Below are positions 19,456 through 26,687 of a DNA stretch of 54,216 nucleotides, piece after piece (within the stretch, counting starts at the first letter, position 1; each line of letters starts with the position of its first letter). The stretch is taken from contig CANRLS010000006.1 of NCBI GenBank assembly GCA_947631545.1, positions 1 through 54,216 of the forward strand, written 5' to 3'. A program made the translations under genes and the position numbers. The notes under the pieces are model-generated. The model saw only the letters and a list, made by a program, of their open reading frames with translations. It did not search any database and was not told the origin of the DNA. This DNA comes from an uncultured Atopobiaceae bacterium. Lineage in GTDB: Bacteria; Actinomycetota; Coriobacteriia; Coriobacteriales; Atopobiaceae.

Positions 19456-21483
19456 CTAGCGGATCCCGCTCGTGACGGCCGCGGAGGTGTCGTCGGGGCT
19501 GTCGTAGATGGCGCCCAGCACATCGCGCACGCCGTAGAGGGCGCACTGCGAACCGAAGCCGCCCTCCTCGACGAGGCAGAGGACCACGTACTGGGGGTCG
19601 TCGACGGGAGCGTAGGCCACGAACCACCCCGTCGGGTTGGCGGCGCCCTGTCTCTCGGCCGTGCCGGTCTTCCCGGCCACCTGCACAGGAAGGTTCGTGA
19701 AGTGGGCGGCCATGCTCGCGTCCTCCTCGTAGATGACCCCTTTGAGCGCATCCCTGGTGAAGTCGATGCTCTCCTTCGACTCTCCCGCCTCCTCCGAGAC
19801 CGGCTCGTAGGCGAAGACCGAGCCCTCCCCGTCGGCGCCGAGCACCTCCTTCAGAACATGGGGCCTCCAGAGCGTGCCGCCGTTCGCGATGCCGCCGTAG
19901 ACCCGGGCCATCTGGATGGGCGTCACCAGGAGGTCGCCCTGGCCTATGACGAGGTTCGTGTTGTCGCCCCCGTACCACACCCGCTCGTCGTCGGTGAGGT
20001 TCGAGAAGTAGTTCCACTTCCATTCCGCGTCGGGAACCCTGCCGGCCTCCTCGCTCGGCAGGTCGACGCCGGTCTTCGAGCCGAGCCCCCACTGGCGGTA
20101 CTTCTGCTGGAGGGCCTCCTTGTTGTCCGAGAGGAAGATCGCCTTGCCGATCTCGTAGAACACGGAGTCGCAGGAATAGACGATCCCGCCCCTAAGGTCG
20201 ATCGAGCCGTGGCCGGCGTGATCCCAGCAATACTGGCCCGAGCCCTCGCCGAAGCCCGTCCAGAAGCCCGGGCAGTAGAACCAGCTGTCGGGGGAGGCGA
20301 TGCCGTTGTCGAGCGCCGCGTAGGTGGAGAGGGGCTTGATCGTGGAGGCCGACGGGTAGGTGCCCGAGACGCATCGGTCGAGCAGCGGATAGCCCGACTT
20401 CTCGTCGTTCAGCGCCTCCCAGTCGGCCATGCCGATGCCCCCGACGAAGAGGGAGGGCTCGTAGGTGGGGTAGCTCGCGAGGGCGAGGAGCTCGCCGTTC
20501 CTCGGATCCATGACCAAAAGGCAGCCGCGCTCCACCGTCGCCCCCTGGCCGATGCCATGGTCGATGGCGTTTCTGAGGCCCTCCTCCGCGGCTTTCTGGA
20601 TCTTTGCGTCGATGGTGAGGACGATGTCCGAGCCCGCCGACGGCGGCACCTCCCCGGCCAGCCCGGTGAGGTTGCCGTCGGCGTCGACGTAGACGTTGCG
20701 CTCGCCATGGATCCCCTGGAGGATCTCCTCGTACTGAAGCTCGACGCCGGCCTGGCCCACGACGTCGCCGCTCTCGTAGGCGATCTTGGTCTCGTCGCTG
20801 TCCGCCTGGGCCTCGAGCTGCTCCGCCGTGACCGGCCCCGTGTAGCCGAGCACATGGGCGGCGAGGCTCCCCTTGGGGTAGCTGCGCTGGCTCCGCTCCT
20901 CTACCGTGATGTTCGGGAACAGGTCGGGGTGCTCCTTGAGGTAGGCGACCGCGGTCCTCGACACGTCGACCGCCACCGTGCGGGGGCTCTGGGGCCCCTC
21001 CGTGGCGTCCTGGATGTTCCTCCGCACCGCTACCTCGGGCATGCCCAGGAGGTTCGCGAGGAGCCGAACCTCCCTCTCGTCATCGGCCACCTCCGCCGTG
21101 GCCACCACGGTGAGCGAGGCGCGGTTGGTGACCAGCTCCTCCCCGTTCCTGTCGAGGATGCGGCCTCGGGGCGCCTGGCTCGTCACCGTCCTCGTGCGGT
21201 TGAGCTCGGCCTGCTCGCTGTACTCGTCGGTCGATACGAGCTGCATCGACCAGAGCCTGGCGAGGAGCACGCCGAGGATCGTTCCGGAGAAGACCGAGAG
21301 CCCCATGAGCCGGTTCTTGAAGCCGGTCTCGCGGGAGGCGTCCTCGCCCCCTTGGGCCCTCGGGGTCTGGCCTCCGATATCGACCTTGAGGGGGCCTCGC
21401 CTCATGCGAGTCGCGTACCAGGCCACCCCGAAGGCGATGCCCACGATGACCACGCACAGGAATATGACCGTCGAGAGGTCCAT
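19456..21483 (-). CDS. mrdA: Penicillin-binding protein 2 (class B transpeptidase)
   Basis: This transpeptidase crosslinks peptidoglycan in the elongasome together with RodA. The 675-residue protein contains the pedestal region (APRGRILDRNGE), the catalytic SxxK box SASTIKP with Ser380 and Lys383, the second motif SCD at 437-439, and KTGTAE near the C-terminus. Two hydrophobic stretches precede the pedestal (about 5-24 and 60-80). One anchor is usual for this family, so the first may be an added membrane segment or signal-like extension. It lies between mreD and rodA. Confidence 0.95.
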   Translation of the reverse strand: MDLSTVIFLCVVIVGIAFGVAWYATRMRRGPLKVDIGGQTPRAQGGEDASRETGFKNRLMGLSVFSGTILGVLLARLWSMQLVSTDEYSEQAELNRTRTVTSQAPRGRILDRNGEELVTNRASLTVVATAEVADDEREVRLLANLLGMPEVAVRRNIQDATEGPQSPRTVAVDVSRTAVAYLKEHPDLFPNITVEERSQRSYPKGSLAAHVLGYTGPVTAEQLEAQADSDETKIAYESGDVVGQAGVELQYEEILQGIHGERNVYVDADGNLTGLAGEVPPSAGSDIVLTIDAKIQKAAEEGLRNAIDHGIGQGATVERGCLLVMDPRNGELLALASYPTYEPSLFVGGIGMADWEALNDEKSGYPLLDRCVSGTYPSASTIKPLSTYAALDNGIASPDSWFYCPGFWTGFGEGSGQYCWDHAGHGSIDLRGGIVYSCDSVFYEIGKAIFLSDNKEALQQKYRQWGLGSKTGVDLPSEEAGRVPDAEWKWNYFSNLTDDERVWYGGDNTNLVIGQGDLLVTPIQMARVYGGIANGGTLWRPHVLKEVLGADGEGSVFAYEPVSEEAGESKESIDFTRDALKGVIYEEDASMAAHFTNLPVQVAGKTGTAERQGAANPTGWFVAYAPVDDPQYVVLCLVEEGGFGSQCALYGVRDVLGAIYDSPDDTSAAVTSGIR

Positions 21484-21510
21484 GGTCCGCTGATCCCCGA
21501 GCGGCGCCGG

Positions 21511-22065
21511 CTAGAGCTTCAGGCGCCGTCCCTTGTTCGATGTCCTTCCGGTGACGCCCAGGCTGAGGCCGTCGGCCTTTGGCCTCGAAAGCGCGAAGAC
21601 AAAGGGTACCAGCGCCAAACAATCGAGGAACGCGGCCGGAAGCCATCGCAAAAACACCACGTCCGCGAATGGGCCGCCCTGCCCCACCATCGCCAGGGCG
21701 AGCTGGAAGACGGCCTCTGCGGCGATGGCGGCGATGCATCCGTCGCGATAGGCGATGACGGGCTCCTCGAGGATGCGGTCGCGCTCCTCGAATCCCAGGA
21801 CGAAGGCCACGACCGTGAGCTCGAAGGCCATGAGCCCCACGGGGGTCGTCGCCGTGAGGTCGAAGAAGATCCCCGCGAAGAACGCCATGACGAGGGCGGC
21901 CGACCCCTTGCCCGTGAGCGAGACGACGATGGCGAAGATGAGGCAGAAGTTCGGGTGGCCGCCGAAGATGGCGAGGTAGGGCGCCACCAGGAGCTGCGCC
22001 AGGGCGCAGATGACGGCGAGGGCGGCGCACTGGCGCTGCCACTGGTTCTGATCGTTGACGATCAT
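21511..22065 (-). CDS. mreD: Rod shape-determining protein MreD
   Basis: MreD is the small membrane component of the MreBCD elongasome. The 184-residue protein has about five membrane segments and the conserved FFAGIFFDLTATTPVG and LEEPVIAYRDG regions, then a basic cytoplasmic tail. The family is poorly conserved, so the identification rests on length, topology and position between mreC and mrdA. Its start overlaps the mreC stop codon. Confidence 0.9.
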   Translation of the reverse strand: MIVNDQNQWQRQCAALAVICALAQLLVAPYLAIFGGHPNFCLIFAIVVSLTGKGSAALVMAFFAGIFFDLTATTPVGLMAFELTVVAFVLGFEERDRILEEPVIAYRDGCIAAIAAEAVFQLALAMVGQGGPFADVVFLRWLPAAFLDCLALVPFVFALSRPKADGLSLGVTGRTSNKGRRLKL

Positions 22066-23042
22066 GACTCGGAAGGCCCTTCCGGGGCGCTCTCTCCCTC
22101 ATCATCCCCGGGCCCGTCCGCATCCGTCGCCTGGGCGAGGTCGCCGATCTCCTGTCCCTGGGCCTCCTCGGCCTCCTCCGCCGTGGCCCTCTGCTCCTGG
22201 GAGACCTCGGTCACCACCAGCACTTCCTCGAATGCGCCGGTGAGCGCCACGGGGCGGAGCCGGATGGTCTGGTAGAGGTCGCCCTCCGCCCTCGAGATGC
22301 TCGTCACCACGCCGATCGGCAGGCCCTTGGGGTAGACGCCGCCGAGCCCGCTCGTGATCACGAGGTCGCCCTCGTTCACCGTGAGCTCGGGCGTCACCAT
22401 CGCGAGCGAGAGGGTTCCCGCGGCCGACCCCACGACTTCGCCGTGGGCCCGGCTCTCCTGGACCATGGCCGACACGCCCGAGCGCTCGTCGGTGACGAGG
22501 AGCACCGTCGCCGTGGTCGGCGTGACCGAGCGCACCTGGCCCACGAGGCCCATGGAATCGGTCACGGGCATGCCCACCTCGATGCCGGCGAGGGACCCCT
22601 TGTCGATCACGATCGACGAGGTGGCGGAATCGGTTGGTCCCGAGATGACCCTGGCGCCGGTGGAGACGAGGTCGTAGCTGCTCTGGATGCCCAGGAGCGC
22701 CTCGAGCCGCTCGGATGCGGCATCCGCCTCCTTGAGCGCGGCGTTCTCGGCGATGAGCCGCTCGTTCTCGGCCTTCAGCTCCGAGAGCGTCGCCTCGCCC
22801 GCCGTGAGGTTGGAGAAGAGGTTGCCCACGGCCTGGAAGGGGACGGTGACGAGGGCGCCTGCGCCCCTCACCGGCGAGACGATGACCGATGCGGCCCCCT
22901 GCACCGACGAGATGATGCCCGATCCGGCCTCGCGGCACGAGATGGTGAAGAGCACGACGGAGATGACGACCAGGATGGCGAACACCCTGAAGCGGTCGTC
23001 GGAGTTTCGATTGAGCCCCCCGAGGGAGTTGCGGGCAGCCAT
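22062..23042 (-). CDS. mreC: Rod shape-determining protein MreC
   Basis: MreC is an extracytoplasmic scaffold that links MreB filaments to the cell wall synthases. After a membrane anchor at about 19-37, the 326-residue protein has a Glu/Leu-rich coiled coil at about 75-115, then the beta-barrel core (RVISGPTDSATSSIVIDKGS, GLGGVYPKGLPIGVV). The last 45 residues are strongly acidic and low in complexity. It lies 13 bp after mreB and overlaps mreD. Confidence 0.94.
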   Translation of the reverse strand: MAARNSLGGLNRNSDDRFRVFAILVVISVVLFTISCREAGSGIISSVQGAASVIVSPVRGAGALVTVPFQAVGNLFSNLTAGEATLSELKAENERLIAENAALKEADAASERLEALLGIQSSYDLVSTGARVISGPTDSATSSIVIDKGSLAGIEVGMPVTDSMGLVGQVRSVTPTTATVLLVTDERSGVSAMVQESRAHGEVVGSAAGTLSLAMVTPELTVNEGDLVITSGLGGVYPKGLPIGVVTSISRAEGDLYQTIRLRPVALTGAFEEVLVVTEVSQEQRATAEEAEEAQGQEIGDLAQATDADGPGDDEGESAPEGPSES

Positions 23043-23055
23043 GCGGATCCGTCCG

Positions 23056-24099
23056 CTATTGGGCGGTGCTCTGCACGAAGCCGCCGGAGAGGGCGTTGGC
23101 CTCGAGCACCCTCAGGCACCCGTTCACCACGTTCTCGAGGGCCGTGGGGCTCACGTTCACGGGAACCCCGGTCTCCTCGCGAAGGCGCTGGTCGAGCCCT
23201 CGGAGGAGCCCGCCGCCTCCGGTGAGCATGATGCCGTAGTACATGAGGTCGCTCGCCAGGTCGGGCGGCGTGCGGTCGAGGGCCGCCTTCACGGCCTTGG
23301 TGACCTCGTCCAGGGGGTGGTTCAGCGCCCGGCGTATCTCCTCCGAGGTGATGTGGGCCGTCTTCGGCAGGCCGCTCGAGGCGTCGAGGCCGTTCACCTC
23401 GACGTCGAGCTCCTCCCGTTGGGGCGCGGCCGAGCCGACCTTGATCTTGATGTCCTCGGCCGTGCGCTCGCCGATGAGAAGGTTATGGGCGGTCTTCACG
23501 TGCTCGAGGATCGTCTCGTCGAACTCGTCGCCGGCGGTGCGGATCGATTGGGAGACGACGATGCCGCCCATGGCGATGACGGCCACCTCGCTCGTGCCGC
23601 CGCCGATGTCCACCACCATGGAGCCCGTGGGCTCCTCGATGGGAAGGTCGGCGCCGATGGCGGCGGCCATCGGCTCCTCGATGAGGTAGGCCCTCCTCGC
23701 GCCGGCCTGGATGGTGGCTTCGAAGACGGCGCGCTTCTCGACGCTCGTCACGCCCGAGGGAACGCAGACGACCACGCGGGGCCTCGGCGACCAGGGGTAG
23801 CGACGGGTCGCCTGGGCCTTCTCGATGAAGTAGCGGAGCATGACCTCCGTGACGTCGAAATCGGCGATCACGCCGTCCCGGAGGGGCCTGAAGGCCGTGA
23901 TCGATCCGGGGGTGCGTCCCACCATGCGCTTCGCATCGATGCCCACGGCGAGCACCCGCTCCTCGTTCTGGTCGATGGCGACCACCGAGGGCTCGTTGAG
24001 GACGATGCCCTCGTCTCGAACGGCCACGAGCGTGTTCGCGGTTCCCAGATCGATGGCGAGGTCGCCGCCGTCGCCGAGGAATGTGTCGATGATGCTCAT
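23056..24099 (-). CDS. mreB: Rod shape-determining protein MreB
   Basis: MreB is the bacterial actin homologue that orients lateral wall synthesis. The 347-residue protein shows the phosphate-1 motif LAIDLGTANTLV, the second phosphate loop VVDIGGGTSEVAVI, and the adenosine-binding LTGGGGLL. Its length is standard. It is transcribed after a TPR membrane protein and before mreC, mreD, mrdA and rodA. The organism is therefore expected to elongate as a rod. Confidence 0.97.
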   Translation of the reverse strand: MSIIDTFLGDGGDLAIDLGTANTLVAVRDEGIVLNEPSVVAIDQNEERVLAVGIDAKRMVGRTPGSITAFRPLRDGVIADFDVTEVMLRYFIEKAQATRRYPWSPRPRVVVCVPSGVTSVEKRAVFEATIQAGARRAYLIEEPMAAAIGADLPIEEPTGSMVVDIGGGTSEVAVIAMGGIVVSQSIRTAGDEFDETILEHVKTAHNLLIGERTAEDIKIKVGSAAPQREELDVEVNGLDASSGLPKTAHITSEEIRRALNHPLDEVTKAVKAALDRTPPDLASDLMYYGIMLTGGGGLLRGLDQRLREETGVPVNVSPTALENVVNGCLRVLEANALSGGFVQSTAQ

Positions 24100-24120
24100 A
24101 TCGCCTGACCTACCGCGCCC

Positions 24121-25647
24121 TCACTGGGCCGCTTCCTCCTCCTGGGGCTGGGCTGCGGCGTCGCTTCCCTGGTCGGTCGTCTCGCCCGCCTCCAGGATCG
24201 ATTGATCGGTGCCGAGCACCTCATCGGTCGCCTCATCCGCAGAGACGATGTCGCCCTCGTCCTGGGCCGCCTCGGCGGAATCGGTGGCGGGAGACGTGTC
24301 CGACGTGATGGTGGCGTCGACGGTCCCGGCGTCGGCGAGTGAATCGAAGGAGAGCTCCACGGACGAGATCTTCCAACCGATGCCCTCGCGCACGAGTTCG
24401 ATGAGGTAGCTCTGGGTGCCGCCTTCGGCGAGCGTGGCCGTCAGGGAGACGGTCGACTCGTTCATCGAGCGGTCGACGCCATCGATGGAGATCGTCGCCC
24501 CGGCCGGGATGAGCGAGGCGATCTGGGCCGCCTCCTCCTCTGAGAGCCCGCTCGCCAGATACGGGGAGAGGTCCTCGCCCGACGTCTGGCTCTGGAAGAC
24601 CCCCTCGACGACGGCCTCCTGGGTGGGCCAGCCGTAGCCGGTGAAGTAGAGGCCGGCGCCGGCCGCGGCCACGAGGATGACCACGACGAGCAGCGCGATG
24701 AAGACCTTGAGGCCCGTGTGCTTGTTCTTGCGCTCAACGCTCGCCCGCTGGCGGGCGTTCTCCATGATGTCGCGCTCGGAGACCTCGAAGAATCCCGTGT
24801 CCTCGGGGCTCGGGATGAACTCCCCCGAGGAGCCGAGCGGATCGAGCGGGTCGATGGCGCCGGAACCTCCCTGGGCGGCGTAGGGCGACGGCGTGCCGTA
24901 GCCGGCCGCCTGGAGCATCGCGTCGGTGTCGCTCTGCGGGCGGGCGCTGATGGCCGCCAGGGCATTGGCGCTCGCCGTGCTCGCCGCCTGCTGGGTCGCC
25001 GTGAGGCGGTAGGTGCCGTCCGCGAGGGCGCGGCTGAAGGCGTCCTGCGCCTCCGGCATGCGGTTCGCGGCCACGTAGGCCTCGCCCAGATCGGCGTAGA
25101 CGGCGTTCTGGGAAGCGGCCGGCGTGGAGAAGTCGAGCGCCGTGCGGTAGGCCTCGATGGCATCCATCGGCCGCCCGAGCTGCATGAAGGAGCGCCCCAG
25201 CCGAGCGAGCGCCGCGGAGGGATCGGGATTCGACTCGTCGATGGCGGCGTTTCGCCAGGCGGCGCCGGCCTCGCGCGTCTGCCCGAGCGCCTCGTAGGCC
25301 TCCCCGAGCGCCATCTGCGCCTTGTAGGGGGTCGCGTAGGTGCGGTCGTTCAGCGCCTGGTTGAGGGAGGTCACCGCCGCTTCGGGCTTGCCCGCCGCCA
25401 GGTAGGCGCGGCCGAGGTTCGTCGCGAGGGCGCCGGCCTTGCCGTAGGTGGGGTCCTGGAGCGCGTCGGCATAGGCCCTGGCGGCCTCGTCGTAGCGACC
25501 GATCCTCATGAGGGCGTTGCCCCTCAGATGGTCGATCTCGCCATTCACCTCTCCGGGTCCCTTTGCCGCGGAGAGCAGCGCTTGGGCGGTTGCGAAATCG
25601 CCTTCCCTATAGGCGCTTCGCCCTGCATTCAACGCTTGTGAATCCAC
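24121..25647 (-). CDS. TPR-containing membrane protein heading the rod-shape operon
   Basis: With the GTG at 25647 the protein has 508 residues. GGGGAG stands before this start and the first TPR helix begins directly after it. Residues about 1-215 are five or six tetratricopeptide repeats. A Pro/Gly-rich linker follows, then a single membrane segment at about 313-335 and an extracytoplasmic domain of about 110 residues, and finally an acidic Ser/Thr/Glu tail. It lies 21 bp before mreB. I infer a role in assembling elongation proteins, but this is from position only. No named family is recognised. An upstream ATG at 25785 is less likely. Confidence 0.8.
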   Translation of the reverse strand: MDSQALNAGRSAYREGDFATAQALLSAAKGPGEVNGEIDHLRGNALMRIGRYDEAARAYADALQDPTYGKAGALATNLGRAYLAAGKPEAAVTSLNQALNDRTYATPYKAQMALGEAYEALGQTREAGAAWRNAAIDESNPDPSAALARLGRSFMQLGRPMDAIEAYRTALDFSTPAASQNAVYADLGEAYVAANRMPEAQDAFSRALADGTYRLTATQQAASTASANALAAISARPQSDTDAMLQAAGYGTPSPYAAQGGSGAIDPLDPLGSSGEFIPSPEDTGFFEVSERDIMENARQRASVERKNKHTGLKVFIALLVVVILVAAAGAGLYFTGYGWPTQEAVVEGVFQSQTSGEDLSPYLASGLSEEEAAQIASLIPAGATISIDGVDRSMNESTVSLTATLAEGGTQSYLIELVREGIGWKISSVELSFDSLADAGTVDATITSDTSPATDSAEAAQDEGDIVSADEATDEVLGTDQSILEAGETTDQGSDAAAQPQEEEAAQ

Positions 25648-25798
25648 GATCTCCCCTTTTCGTCGCCCCGGGCCAACGCCACGCAACCCCACAGCGGATC
25701 CTGCCTTCCCAACATCCGCATCATGGCAATGGCCGCATACGAGCGGCATCATACCAGCCTTGTTGCTCGTGCACAGGATGCGCACGTCGGCGCGTCGG

Positions 25799-26680
25799 TC
25801 AGCTCACCGGTTCCGGGAGCGCGAAGGAGCCGCGAGCCTCCTGGAAGAGACGCGCGTACTCGGCGCCCTCGCGCTCCGCCTCGTCGAGCGCGCGCAGCTT
25901 GTCGGCGCTCGGGTCGTCCGAGGAGAGCGACGAATCCCAGGCTCTCGTGAGCGCGTCGGCGCGATTCCTCAGGTAATTGCCCATCCGCACGAGCTCGGAC
26001 TGGGCGGAGAGGTACGTGCCCGAGCTCATGTCCTCCTGCTGCACCCCGCTGATGAGGTTCGAGAGCTCGATCGAGGTGGACCGGGCCGCCTGCGCATCGG
26101 CCTCGCGCGTCTCGTAGGGCGCATCGAAGTCGCTCTCGAGCGTCTGGAATTCCAGGTCCAGCTCGTCGGCGATGGCGTCGTAGCCCTCGAGCGCCTCGGT
26201 GAGGGCGCGATGGGTGGCCTCGTCGCTCGTGAGGCTCTCGGAAACCGTCGCGCCATCGCTGTCCTGGCCCTGCAGGCGATCGACGGTGCCCGGGAACCCC
26301 TCCATCGAGGTGTCGGCCGGCGTCTGGGCGCGGGTGTCGAAGAAGTCGGGGTCCCACGGATGCCAGAGGTAGAGGAGGAAGCCGCCGATGAGGGCGACGG
26401 CGCCCAGGGCCGCCACCACGAGGGCGAGCGTGGCCCTCGGCCGCACTCGCTCCTCCTCGGAGCGATCCTCCTCCGAGGGGATCGCGCTCATGAGCTTGGG
26501 CAGGAACCTCGTGGGCTGGTCGGCGATGTCGTCGTCCTCGATCTTCGGGATGCGCGGCTCGATCCCCAGCCTCTCCATGGGCATGCCGCAATGGGGACAG
26601 GCGCTCGCCCCTGGGGGCACCAGGGTACCGCAGGTAGGGCACCATCTGTCCTCTGGCGCGCTCTTCAGCCGGTCGTCCAT
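25799..26680 (-). CDS. Zinc-ribbon membrane protein of unknown function
   Basis: The 293-residue protein has an N-terminal zinc ribbon with two CxxC pairs (CPTC at 14-17, CPHC at 28-31), a charged linker, one membrane segment at about 84-105, and an extracytoplasmic domain of about 190 residues rich in acidic and helical sequence. This arrangement occurs in actinobacterial envelope proteins of unclear function. It stands 7 bp after acnA, so the two may be co-transcribed. No catalytic motif is seen. Confidence 0.78.
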   Translation of the reverse strand: MDDRLKSAPEDRWCPTCGTLVPPGASACPHCGMPMERLGIEPRIPKIEDDDIADQPTRFLPKLMSAIPSEEDRSEEERVRPRATLALVVAALGAVALIGGFLLYLWHPWDPDFFDTRAQTPADTSMEGFPGTVDRLQGQDSDGATVSESLTSDEATHRALTEALEGYDAIADELDLEFQTLESDFDAPYETREADAQAARSTSIELSNLISGVQQEDMSSGTYLSAQSELVRMGNYLRNRADALTRAWDSSLSSDDPSADKLRALDEAEREGAEYARLFQEARGSFALPEPVS

Positions 26681-26687
26681 GACCCCC

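Noticed and set aside
19339-22275. A plus-strand open frame of 978 codons
   Set aside because: Antisense to mrdA, mreD and parts of rodA and mreC; composition is that of a shadow frame.
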